Origin: Brachyhypopomus gauderio
Taxonomy: Eukaryota; Chordata; Actinopteri; Gymnotiformes; Hypopomidae
Direction of reading: 5' to 3'
Length of the DNA stretch: 64,000 nt
Assembly: GCF_052324685.1 (NCBI RefSeq)
Contig: NC_135213.1
Span: 37,315,707-37,379,706 of the forward strand
Each line of letters begins with the position of its first letter. Position 1 is the stretch's first letter. The notes beneath the pieces were generated by a model, which worked only from the letters and a program-made list of their open reading frames with translations, was not told the DNA's origin and made no database searches. The translations under genes and the position numbers were made by a program. Below are positions 1 through 11,137 of the stretch, piece by piece.

Positions 1-137
1 TCCGTCCGCTCCAGCAGCCGAAACAGAACATCGCATCGCCTCTGCAGTCCCGCGGGGCCGGCTGGAGCACACTCCCTCCGCGCTCCGCCCGCAAACGTCC
101 CCAGGGCTTCTCCCAGCCGGGCATGTGGAGCAGAAGA

Positions 138-209
<72 letters not shown>

Positions 210-334
210 GAGACAGAGAGAGAGAGAGAGAGACAGACAGAGAGAGAGGCAGACAGACACCACGCGTCGGTCCCCTTTAAAAACTCACAAGAGCAGGAGA
301 AGATTCATGTTGGAGGGGGTGGTGTGTGTATGTG

Positions 335-403
<69 letters not shown>

Positions 404-2160
404 CGGGAGGGAATGAACAAGAGAGATGCTTTACTGAGAGACTGGCAACTGGCCCAGTTGCTACGCACCTCTGGTTGCTACGCACACTTGCATTCAAGAC
501 CCCCCCCCCCCCCCCCTCCTGCATCACCCAAACGCTTTTTGTTTAAGTTGCGTCCATTTCTGCAGAAGCTGAGATGATGCCTCATGTTAGCGTCAGCTTC
601 ATGCATCATTCACGTGGAATGCTTAGCTCTTCCTGATATAGCAAGATCACGACCTCCTACATAAAACCGTCCACGAAGAGAGTGACGAAAGTCTGGAAGG
701 ATGGAGCAGAACTAAAACGATTGTTCAGAAAACACAACAACACACCAGCTGATCCCAGTTTCTAGAAAGGACATCAGTAAGATTGGAGCTTCATATCCAG
801 ATATTGTACCTTCAATAGCATTTCAGCAGTCATTTCTTTAGCCAGTTGAACATTAACATGGGAAGCCAATCAACAGCTAGACAACCTGTTCAACAGGCAA
901 AAGTGAACCACAGAACAGGTTTACACATCACCATCTGAATTCTTGAATTGTTGATAAATTGCTGACAAGGGGAAAAACTTTTTAGGCTACAAGGCAGAAA
1001 AATGCTGATGTTGAGGTTATGACAGTAAAATTACAAGTTTTCTGCAAAACCAATTTAGTACAATGTGCATAGTATGTTTAACGAATTAACACTTGATATA
1101 ATTAGATCCTTTGACACTGTAAAACTCTCTGCCGAGCCAAGCGAGGTAATCTTGAGTCATAACATTGTTTTCAATTTAAATGGTGCAGCTCTTATAGCAA
1201 CACCACTTTCCACCAGCTGATGGCGCTGATTCAACAGTTCCAGTGCAGAGAACCTCTCTGCTGTCAAGTTTGGTCACGCCCACTAAGAACTGGAATAAAA
1301 GCAGTTCTGAAGCCCACCCAGCACTTTAACACTCAACCCACAATTGCTACCTGCACATGGTAGCAATGAATGAATGAATGAATGTTCAATTTATATATCA
1401 CTTGGTCTAGATCACAACATGCTGAATCAGAACTTGTTTTTAGTTCAAGTTGTAACGCTATTTCACACAACTAACATGTGGGCACCCTTCCCTATATCAG
1501 ACCTAGAAGTCCCACCAACACCATGTGGGTTTAATTAGCAAAAATAAAATCAGCACCACCATAGTCATAGATCCAGGCATACGACATGATTGGTCACCCG
1601 CCCAAACACTCCCACCAGTGCAAACGCTTGGATCCACAGCTTGTGAGCAGCTGTGTGCCGGTCACACCCCCAATCAGCTATGCTCCACCCCACATTCCTG
1701 GAGCCACTCCCTCACTACAGCCTGACTCAGGGGACGTGGGAGAAGGTGGGGAGAAACCCTGCCCAACTGGTTCTTACTTTCAATTCAACTTTTGCTTTCT
1801 TTTTTTCATATCCACTTCTTTATTGGGGGGGGGGGAAACTTCAGGGGGTGGACACTGTTCACATCACCCAACACATTATATGAGTAGTGTGAACAGGAAT
1901 GTGTCGGGAGAAAAGACACCCTCCACACCCTGCCTCAATGATACGCCTATGAGACTTAACCGCCAAGGACAATGTACACAGGGACACTGAGGACTGCGAT
2001 CAGACTACTGTTAAATAACCAAAAAGCAGTTTGTGTTTGGGTTGGAGTGCCTTTCAATGCAGCTGCAGAGCCATAAAGGAAACGTAAACTGATGCAAAAA
2101 TTACAATGTGTGAAATTCCAACGCTATGTTTGAAACCGCCATTTGCACTCGTGTGTGTAC
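1..2160. other. cert1 intron 3 (partial), low-complexity rich
   Basis: This is non-coding sequence left of cert1 exon 3. It contains an interrupted (GA)n tract at about 137-270, a second (GA)n tract at about 338-400, a poly-C run at about 500-516 and a short (AATG)n near 1365-1384. I see no exon with good splice sites and conserved sequence. Confidence 0.7.
137..400. repeat. Two (GA)n microsatellites separated by unique sequence
   Basis: Long AG dinucleotide runs at roughly 137-250 and 338-400, with about 90 bases of ordinary sequence between them. They generate spurious Arg-Glu and Leu-Ser open frames on the two strands. Confidence 0.95.
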
Positions 2161-4602
2161 CTTGTGATGTTCGATGGTATCGATCCACTGGTGTCGCAGG
2201 TCCGGGTCTTCGGCCCTTAGGTACCAAACGCTGTCGTTCACACTGATATCGAAGCGGCACTCATCGAACTCATGAGGCTGTGACAGATTTAAAAAAAAAC
2301 TATTAAGACTACATAAACTTTAATTATTGTACGTACGCCAACCTAATGCATGAGTAATGGAACGCAACTGAAATTAATACTAAAAGCAGGCGTACGTACG
2401 CACGAACATACAGGTTTAAGTAAAATTCAGCATCTTATAAAGTAAAAACTTCCCCACATTCCAAATAAAAGATATAAAGCATTTCTTTGCAATAAATTAC
2501 ATCAAAATAAAACATGAAAGTGTTGTATTACTTTTTAAGTAACACTATAATTGTGTTTTATTGTAGGAAGGGTTGAGAAATCAGGATTTGGTGGTGCAGC
2601 TGTTATTTGTAATCACAGCTCTCATTTTCTTGGCATTCTTTCCCCGTCTCTCACAAGGCTCATTAAGTGCTCGTCAATTCAGGTGCTTGTCTAATCAGTA
2701 CGTTGTTAAGCAGAGTGAGGTGTGCCTGGCTTGTACTTCAACACACACTGGAATGGAATGGAGTGGCTGTCATGGATACAGAGATTAAATGCTAGTGTGG
2801 TCACCAAGGTATTGATTTGTTTGTTTGTTTGCTTGTTTGTTTTGACTACCCCAGAGCAGTAGCGCAAATTCAACACCTCCACTTTTGAAACAATTCCACC
2901 CCCCCCCCCCCCCCATCTTATATAACAATAATACAATATGCTACGCATGCACCGACACCCCCACTTGATATAGATCTGCTACAGCCCATGGCATTTATGA
3001 AGGAAAATACAAAAGTGAATAATGTAAAATAGTGAAAATAGTGCGGTCTGTAAGTGAATGATAGAGTGAGAATTCTGTTCTGGTTCTGTATGCCAACATG
3101 GAATTCAAATTAAATGGTGACTGCATATACAGCAAGATGATGTGCTGTCCTGAGCTCTGTCCAATCCAGCCTGTTGTGGAACACGTGTGATGTGTGTCCT
3201 GAGAATAACAGGTCAAAGTCAAGGAAATGAGCTAGTTCGGGGAGCAGTGGTGTCTAAGCCTCAATTTCTAATCACCTACTTTGGTTTTCATCCTGATAGC
3301 AATGACAAAAACCTCCCATTCCATTATCGCACATGCCTGAGGTTTATCTGATGCCAAAAATCCAGGATTATTAGTAATATAAACGCATGCCGTGTGTGGT
3401 CATAGAGTGTGTGGCTCCCCTCATCTGCACCACTGTGTTTAGCTCTGCTTGAACAGACTAACGAGAGACTATGACAGTGGGTCATCAATCAAGTGAGATT
3501 AGCGCATTCACTCCGGACCTGTTATCCGCTACTACGCTACACTCCTCTATTTGCACGGCTTTTACACAACTATTCATGCAACTGTTCACATTTTTTCTAC
3601 AGAGAATGGCACAACAAAACCTGATTCTTTCCATTTCTTTCGGTTTCCCCCTGCTTGCCGTAGTCCTGCTACTCTGGTCTAGCTAACCTGATGAAAATCA
3701 CTCGGTCACAGTAGGTAGCTTTATACTAAAGGCCAGCTACCACAGGTATGACAGGCATCCATTTGCTGGGGAACATGACCTGACCATTTGAATGCACGTC
3801 TTGGAGAGAGGTCACATGTTGCAGATCAGTTTAAATTCTACCTGTCTGAATCCAGTTTAAGAAACAAGACTAACTGCATATGTAAAAAAGTACCTACATA
3901 AACCTGCTGACAGCAGTTATCCTAGCAGTAATGTCAAGCCAATATTAGACATTAGGTTGATTTCCATTATAAAGTGTCTATTATAAATGTGAGGGTTGTC
4001 TGTTCTGGGTTTACACAAGTAAAGAGAAACTGGATTCAGTTCTACCCGTCGGATCTGTTCTGCACGAATATTTCCGCATGCTTCAAGCAGGACAACAACA
4101 GAGCAGTGTGAGCCGTGAGCTCCGAGGAGTTTGGTGTGCGGCGGCAAACTGTGTGTGCGTGTTCAAACAAGAATGCAGAGCACACTCCCTCCTCCCAGAC
4201 CTTCTCCCCATATCTCTGACCGCTCAAACCAGCTGGCCACCTAAGACGAAAACCTTGGACGGGACACACACACACACACACACACTGTGGTTGTTAGTAT
4301 TAACAAGCCTAACCACGGTCAGCTGGTTTTTGTTGTCGTTTTTTTAAGTAAAACTGTTCATAAAGCTTTGTCATGAGATGTTTAGTTTGCCAACTTGTCA
4401 GAGATAATCATCCATGCTGAGTCAGTACATAAATTTCATGAAATATGGGTTTCTTGAGGCATTTGAAGAAGTTTCTCTAACATAACCCTGTTAAGCAAAG
4501 CAAAGAACTGTGGCCAACTGCCTTAGACTTGCACTGTCTTATGATCACTGTCTTGCACTGATCATAACACTGAATGCAAACATTGTTTTTGGACACGTTT
4601 CT

Positions 4603-4686
<84 letters not shown>

Positions 4687-5479
4687 CCCAAATGCTCTGC
4701 TTGCACGAAGACACACATGCATTTGTCCACACGTCGTGTTGTGGTCATGGGTTCTGCTACGGTGTGATGAAGCGACACCTTCTCCAAGCCTCACTCCCCC
4801 GGACCCACAGGCCGTACCGTGATGACCGCTTTCCCGAGGCAGAGAGCCCCCCTGCACCCGAACTCCCGCTCGTCCGCGGACTTGTAGTAGCTCAAGGTGT
4901 TGTTCTTCAGCACGACCCACCGGTTCTGCCACCCGTGGATGTAGTTGGTCCACTGCACGCAAAACCAGCAGATAAATGAGCACACAGTACCGAGACACCG
5001 GTCTCTAAACACGAATATGTGGCTGTGGCGCTTTAACGCGGTCTGTACACGTTACACAGGTGTTCAGGGTGACACCTGAGACGGACAGGTGTGTACAGCA
5101 AATGGACTCAAAGCGGAGTAGACGTGTTTTAATCCCAAATCCACGATACTCGTGTAGTAGGCTATAACTTCAGGTGAAATGTCACCACAACCCGTTTTAT
5201 GATCATTTCACACCTGAAATCACTCGAATCAAAACCAAAACGGTCTCTGCACTATTATTTGTAACCCAGGTGTGTGTATCCCGAGTGTGTGTAACCCAGG
5301 TGTGTGTATCCCGGGTGTGTGTAACCCAGGTGTGTGTATTCCGGGTGTGTGTATCCCAGGCGTGTGAGGGTCGCTGGGGTATTTACTTTACTGAGGGTCC
5401 CACCGAGCTCGTCCGCCTGCTCCGAATCAGGATCCGCATCTTCATCTGAACTCGAAGAGGTCGAGTTCTGATCCGACAT
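2161..5479 (-). CDS. cert1: Ceramide transfer protein CERT1 (COL4A3BP), first three coding exons, 3' part outside window
   Basis: CERT1 moves ceramide from ER to trans-Golgi for sphingomyelin synthesis. Its N-terminal PH domain binds PI4P at the Golgi. Coding exons on the minus strand are 5387-5479, 4818-4952 and 2161-2277 (93, 135 and 117 bp, all phase 0, 115 codons). Exon 1 reads [20 protein letters not shown] and is acidic and Ser-rich like the human start. Exons 2-3 give most of the PH domain (from residue 32), with [18 protein letters not shown] and later [20 protein letters not shown], nearly identical to my memory of human CERT1. Donors are GTAAAT, GTACGG and GTACAC; acceptors are GTGCAG and TCACAG. 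The start is the first ATG in frame and gives the family N-terminus. FFAT motif and START domain exons must lie left of position 1. Identification is from remembered protein sequence; a cert1 paralogue (a/b) is possible in teleosts. Confidence 0.95.
2278..4817 (-). other. cert1 intron 2
   Basis: The intron between the two PH-domain exons, about 2.5 kb. It holds a poly-C run near 2899-2913 and a long (CA)n microsatellite at 4606-4683. No other coding exon or RNA gene was recognised. Confidence 0.8.
4606..4683. repeat. (CA)n microsatellite
   Basis: About 39 uninterrupted CA units in cert1 intron 2, roughly 120 bases from the exon 2 donor side. Confidence 0.97.
5263..5368. repeat. 15-bp GTGTGT-rich tandem repeat next to cert1 exon 1
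   Basis: Alternating 15-base units (GTGTGTAACCCAGGT and GTGTGTATCCCGAGT-like) repeat about seven times. They begin within 25 bases of the cert1 exon 1 splice donor (5386), inside intron 1. Confidence 0.85.
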
Positions 5480-6310
5480 GGGCCAGATGGTCGGGAGCAG
5501 AACCGCTCGCTGCCGTGCGCTTTTCCTGTTTGTTGTGGTGGGACTGCAGCTACAACAAGCGCCTAAGCTTCAGTCTGCGACGTGCCAGGAGACACAGCAG
5601 AGGCGTCAGAACCAGACATCTCCTACCACCCTGTCCTTCAGGTCCAACCAAACGAGGACGTGCGAGCTCTCAACGAGGCTGCTGAAACGGACCGAGGGAG
5701 TTCAAGAAAAGTAACTCTTCTTCTCACAGTCCTGTTACACAGAATTAAAAATAATCTTAATAAATAAAACCCCCCAAAATGAAAATATCGACTTCTGGTA
5801 CTGAAGAAGGTTCTGCTGTGTTTCCCACACCGAGTCTGTGTTTTTTTAAACTTTGAATTCTAGGTGGGTTGATGTTTATCCTAGCTCACGGGGCCAAAAT
5901 TTGGTTTTATTGTCGCCCCCTCTTGGCTGTGCACGGTACTGCGGACTACTGCATACCAAAACATTAGGCAGGATGATTCTTGGAATAAACACGCGCCAGA
6001 TGTTAACATATTTGGAGACACACAGACACGGAATTTGGAGACAATAAATGTTACAAGCACTCAACGAGGGACATGGATGCATTTATTGCATTACTCATTT
6101 AATTCACAGTTAGCAAAGAATCATGCATAGAAAATAAATTTAGCCTCACTTGAAGCAATGCCAGCCTGTTTGCCTCAGCACTGTAATGAATGCTTCTCAT
6201 TCCAAAGTCACAAACCTGCAGAAACAGCTGCAGCTGTATTTATTTCTTATAGCAGGCGTTTGGCCTCTGGCTCCAGTTTAGCAGTTCTGTATTTATTTAG
6301 CTGCATTAAA
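5480..6310. other. Intergenic: cert1 5' region and arsk 3' end
   Basis: An 830-base spacer between two genes on the same (minus) strand. It must contain the cert1 5' UTR/promoter and the arsk 3' UTR. AATAAA on the minus strand occurs at 6292-6297, only 14 bases past the arsk stop, and at 6082-6087. No further conserved ORF was recognised; the plus-strand frame over 5478-5714 looks like an antisense shadow of the cert1 5' region. Confidence 0.65.
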
Positions 6311-9300
6311 TCAGCCCAACTTCGTTAGCCAGTCCTCGATAGCTTTCTCATTATACTGGGCATCTCTCTGCCAATCTAAGTGCCAGCGTAAGTTGGCGAT
6401 GGCTTGAGTGTAATTGTTTCCGAGTCTCTGCTTCCACACCAGAAACTGGTGTTTGTTGTAGAGCCGGACGGCCTGGGAGACCTTGGGATAGTCCACCACC
6501 GAGCGTAGCAGCTTGTCCAGGTGCTGACAAACACCACGGTATCGGGAGGCCAGGTTCTTCAGCTCAGCTCTATCCTTGGAAAGGTCTGATTGAACATCAC
6601 AGACGCAACCATAACACAATGATGCATTACAGTGCTAAAGAAGAACTGTCAAACTGTCGTGTCCTTCACAGCGGATGAAAGTGACCTGCCACTTGTTAGC
6701 ACTGTACAAACGTCATGGATCATCTAGTCTGCATGACTAACTTCCCCTCATTTCCCCCCAAGACCTGCACTTATAATGTCTTGTATAATTTCACAGAAGA
6801 ATCACGCTATATCTGTTATGCTATAACAATAGCTCCTATTAATAAAGTAACTAAATAAATAAACATACTGAATCAGATTCCTCTACGTTCACATGCGACG
6901 CGGTGAATTGCTGTCGTGAGCAGCAGCTTACCAAAGAGTTGTGGAGGGACGCTCACACCATCCGTGTAGGTGATGTACTTCCACTGGCCTGTTCGTAGCA
7001 TGTATGTGGAGGCGTTGGCGTTACAGCCGTGGTACTCACTGAGCACCCAGCCAGGGTGGGGCTCATTTACACCCCATCCAGCCTGTGAGACCAGAGGGAC
7101 CAGGGAGTGACCGCTCAAGCCATCTGGGACACGGACACCTGCGATATCTGACAAACACACATCACACATCAGTGTTACAGTCTAATATGGAATACTATAA
7201 ATCCGTTTGGTGTATGCATATTTCTCTGTGTGTGCTTGTGTTTTTAAGCTTCTCATGAACTGCGTTTGGTGGCTTACACCAATGGGGCTGACGTCTATCA
7301 GAAATGTCACAGAAACCACAACTTCTCATTTGTAAATCTACATATCACTGAACAAATAGTCCAAAAATGTATTTCATTAATGAACCACTGATCTCTTTAC
7401 ATGTCTGTAAGTCATGAAACTGAATGACCATGACAGCTAATCACCTTACCAAGAAATGATGGGTACAGATCTACAAGGGAGACGGGAGAGCTGATCTCTA
7501 CGCCGCTCTTTATCTGCGGGCCCATCATAAGTAAAGGAATGTGGGAGCTGCCCTCAAACATGGACATCTTATAGAACTGCCTGTGCTCCATGGCCAGGTC
7601 CCCGTGATCAGAAGTGAAGACGAGGACAGTGCTGTCCAACAATCCCGTCTCTCTGAGAGCGGCGATCACCTCGCCTAGAACAGAGCCGCAGCAAAACAGC
7701 AGTAAATCCAACTGTACGTGATAACTAGCGTGTAAAATGTGGCGGTGTGCGTGGCTTGCCAAGCATGGCGTCTGTTTCGGCACACATGGCGTAGTAGAAG
7801 GCTCGGATGTCTCTGATCTCCTGCTCAGTGAAGCTACCGCTGCAGTTTTTGGTAAAGGTGGAGTAGTAATCAACAGGGTGCATCTCTGAAAACGGCAACC
7901 ACTTTGGTAGGGAAACGTGCTCCAAAGACACCTTTGAAAAACAGATAAATTCAGTATTACTAGAACGCTTAAATGGACACATTATTGATGATTAAGAGTT
8001 CCTAAAATATTCATGCTACACCTTCTCATTCTCTCTACTATTTTAGATTCACAATCAATATTTAATAATATGCTACTGCAGACCACTGAATCATGTTCAG
8101 ACCACTGAACCACAAAATGGCATTCATGATCCCCCCAACTCGACCAGTGTAATGTGTTTTTTACTTCTTTTAATACGCTTCTTTTTTGGTAATCTTTAAA
8201 AAACACTGACAAACCAACACAGGGCTACAGCCAGCCTTAAACATGTTAATGCAAAGTACTTAGGACAAAGCGTATAGGATTTAAAACATTTTTATTCAGG
8301 GGTTGATAGCAACAAATGTTAAATTCCATAAATTTATATAGAAAAGAAAAACCCTTTAGATCTGGAGTTCCCAATATGGGCATGACACCTACTACATGAG
8401 ATGCAAATCAGTGGTCTGTGCAGATCAACCTGCCTTTTTCAGCCAGAAGGGGGAGGTGCGGAAGGTGGAGCCTCCGGCGGTGGGGCCCAGGGACCGTGTG
8501 CGGTAGGGGTGCGGGAGGTTCAGCCCCAGGTACAGCGCGAACGGCTGGGACAGAGCTGCAGCGCTCTCCCGTATCCACAGGGTGGCGTTGTCAGTGGTGG
8601 TCCAGTCTTTGGTCATGACCCTAACTGTGGACGCGTCTCCTACAAGGTCTACCTGAGGACGACCCTCTTGCCTCAAAAGAAATGGCACCTCTCTGGTCCA
8701 CGCCTCCACACGATTGCTAAATAATGTTTTTGAAATGTATTAATGAAGGGTAAAAAAATGACACCAAACTGCATAGAAAATATAGTTTGCAGCTTCTGTA
8801 ATCACAGCAAGGTTTATATGACTTGTCATATTACCAGTGACAAGTGTTATCTTGTATAGTACAACCTGCTGCTCAGTGCATGTAGAATTACAGTCACCAC
8901 AGGCAGATGCATTTATTCCAGTCACCTGATGGAGTGGCCTCCAGATATATAGTCTAGTTTGCCCATGCTGTGGGTATGATACCCGGCCTTCTGGAGATGC
9001 TCCATCCATGTGGTGGCATTGGAGGAAAGACATTTATAATTGTTCCAGGCGCCTGTTAAGTGGACCCAACGACCGCTCCACATGGCTGGCAATGTACAAA
9101 TATAATGTCATTAGATGCATATCGTGTTTTATTCCTATAGAAATTCGACCATGCACACGAGTGCCCCAAGTAAATGGTGGGGTGTGAATTTAAAGACTTT
9201 AGTGGACACATTGTACCTGCCCTGGACGGACAGCAAACAGGTGAGTTAGTGTAGGAGTTGAGGAACACGGAGCCCATCTGCCTGATGTAGTTAATGTAAG

Positions 9301-9566
9301 GTAGCTGGACGACTTTATTCCCTGGATCAAATGTTAATCGTCCATCCTAAAGCAAAAGAAATAAAACTGATAAAAGATCCAGTCTAGTCTAGTCCAGTCA
9401 CAGCGATGTTTCCTTTGTAGTGGTAGTTGAAAATACTTACAAAAGCATCAGACATGACCATGACTATGTTTGGCGTCTGGTTTGATGTATTGTGCACATG
9501 TAAATACAAACACAGCGTTTGAAACTGAAACAGCTGAAAAATAAAAACTCCTAAAATATTATTCAT
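6311..9566 (-). CDS. arsk: Arylsulfatase K (lysosomal glucuronate-2-sulfatase), complete
   Basis: ARSK removes the 2-O-sulfate from glucuronate during lysosomal heparan/chondroitin/dermatan sulfate breakdown. Eight minus-strand exons: 9441-9566, 9217-9346, 8926-9085, 8434-8716, 7760-7931, 7450-7674, 6932-7147, 6311-6585. Phases agree throughout and total 528 residues plus stop (human about 536). Residues 1-23 are hydrophobic (MNNILGVFIFQLFQ...) and fit a signal peptide. The sulfatase signature C-C-P-S-R starts at Cys80, the residue expected to become formylglycine. Other family blocks are MSDAFDGRLTF (about 37-48), MGKLDYISGGHS, YYAMCAETDAMLGE and TSDHGDLAMEHRQFYKMSM (about 311-329, metal-binding Asp-His). 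The GTG in frame at 9582-9584 was not taken as start because the ATG at 9564-9566 heads the signal peptide. Introns 4 and 5 appear to use GC donors. Identification is firm. Confidence 0.96.
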
Positions 9567-9579
9567 CGTCCTGTGAGGC

Positions 9580-9589
9580 GTCACGTGAC
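9580..9589. promoter_or_regulatory. CLEAR-type E-box palindrome at arsk start
   Basis: A perfect GTCACGTGAC palindrome lies 14 bases upstream of the arsk ATG. This is the core of the CLEAR motif bound by TFEB/TFE3 in lysosomal gene promoters, so its position fits a lysosomal sulfatase gene. Function is inferred from motif and context only. Confidence 0.7.
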
Positions 9590-10107
9590 CACCAAACCCG
9601 CAGCTTCACGTCTGTACTCTTCACTTGCTTCTGTCGACTAAATGCGACTGAAGTATATCGCGCGACTAATTAATTTCACACACTAAAGTTGAATCTTCTA
9701 CAATGTTGTTCAACATTTAAAGTATTTAAATTTAAAAAAATTATATATATATTCCGCACGTCATTTTCAAAACCAAAAACTGTGTCAATTTTCTTCGCGC
9801 ACTTTCTTCCGAGTGGTCCATGCAGACAGGGGGAGGCTACCGCCCCCTAGCGGCTACCAGACACTTTGGCTGTGTTCGAAATAGTCTACTACATACTTCT
9901 GGCGTACTGATCGAGCCCCAAATCAGTATGTCGTATGCAGTATGTGACCAAAATGAAAATTTCCAGTACGCGAAACATACCCGGATGACCTACTACTTCC
10001 GCAAACTATTCCAGTACGCGAACAGAGCTATCTTCGTGGTGTATTGCATCCCATCATGCAACGCTGTTTGCTTTTGTCGCATACTGGAAACTGTACTGCA
10101 TACTACT

Positions 10108-10883
10108 CATACCTGTTAAGTTTTGTATTTAAAAATACGGGACATTTCCCGTATATGACGTCATCGCCTAATTTGCATAATCAGTTATTTGCATATAGCC
10201 GCAATCGAGGCTGTAGGAGAAACGAAAACATCTTTGGAGTGTCAAAAGTGAAGAAAAAACACCCCAAATATGTTTTGAACTACAAATAAAAAAATTCTAG
10301 TGGTATTTCTAGCTACAAATGGGGACATCTCCTGGGCATATTTCTGTGCCTTTAGTCCGCGTTTGTGCTTGGCAGATTGTTCGTGCTGACGGACATCGTT
10401 CCTTCTCCCATGAGAGACACTAAAATCACAGCTACATATCTTACAGAATGAGTAGCTGTGCCCCTTCATGCTCCTCTTTAGGAAAATAAATTCCCTGTCG
10501 CATTCGTCAAGGTACTTACACGTACGCTTAGCTTTTTAGGCAGGACTGCCTTCTCTCGTTAAATCCTAATTTGTTGTTCCACGTTTGCTCCCACTGTCGA
10601 CACTAAACCCGCGAGTTTTAATTTATATATTTTTTAAAGCATTCATGTGCCGCGCCAAACAGAATTCTGTCACTAGCCTCGCGAGAACTGCTACCTGCAG
10701 TAGTCTGGGTGGCACTTCTCGCGAGGCTAGTGACAGAATTTTGTTTGGAGCGGCACATGAATGCTTTAAAAAAATAAAAATTGAAAACTGAAAATACGGG
10801 AAAATAAAAATACGGGACGTCGCCGGGACAGAGCGGTAAAATACGGGACTGTCCCGGCCAAAACGGGACACTTGACAGGTATG
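10108..10883 (-). mobile_element. Nested hAT-like element, internally deleted
   Basis: Ends CATACCTGTTAAG (left) and, on the minus strand, CATACCTGTCAAG (right) match at 12 of 13 bases. They are flanked by an 8-base direct repeat ATACTACT at 10100-10107 and 10884-10891, the target-site length of hAT elements. A minus-strand frame at about 10242-10469 contains CKICSCDF...HGRRNDVRQHEQSAKH, a BED-like zinc-finger stretch typical of hAT transposase N-termini. It ends soon afterwards, so only a remnant of the transposase is present. It also contains the large palindrome at 10634-10773. Confidence 0.75.
10634..10773. repeat. Near-perfect palindrome (~55-bp arms)
   Basis: The left arm starts TTTAAAGCATTCATGTGCCG. 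The right arm ends with its reverse complement (CGGCACATGAATGCTTTAAA). The arms include CTCGCGAGA and GTCACTAGCC, and about 25-30 bases of spacer carry CTGCAG. It could fold into a long hairpin; it lies inside the hAT-like element. Confidence 0.85.
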
Positions 10884-11137
10884 ATACTACTACGAGGACC
10901 AGTATGCAGTATCCAGTATATACTGAGTCCAGTATGCAGTATCCAGTATGTAGTAGTCTATTTCAAACACAGCCCTAGTGACTATCAACGCCTGGGTTTG
11001 ACTTTAAAAATGAACACAACGACAACCACAGTATTAATAAATGACCATCTTTTTTATACGAAAATTCCACATTAACACTTAAGAACTTTGAAATATACAT
11101 AAAACATGACAGTTGTTTCCATGATGTCTTCAAGGTC

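Larger units (their letters stand above)
9868..10974. mobile_element. DNA transposon with ~30-bp terminal inverted repeats, carrying a nested insertion
   Basis: The left end begins GGCTGTGTTCGAAATAGTCT and the right end, read on the minus strand, begins GGCTGTGTTTGAAATAGACT. Roughly 28 of the outer 30 bases match. The interior has AGTATGCAGTATCCAGTATG-type sub-repeats. It is interrupted by a separate element at 10108-10883. Removing that leaves about 330 bases, so the host element is a non-autonomous MITE. I could not see a convincing target-site duplication, so its superfamily is left open. Confidence 0.75.

Noticed and set aside
10242..10469. Possible zinc-finger host gene on minus strand
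   Set aside because: The finger-like segment lies inside a hAT-like element bounded by an 8-bp target duplication, so it is best read as a transposase remnant.
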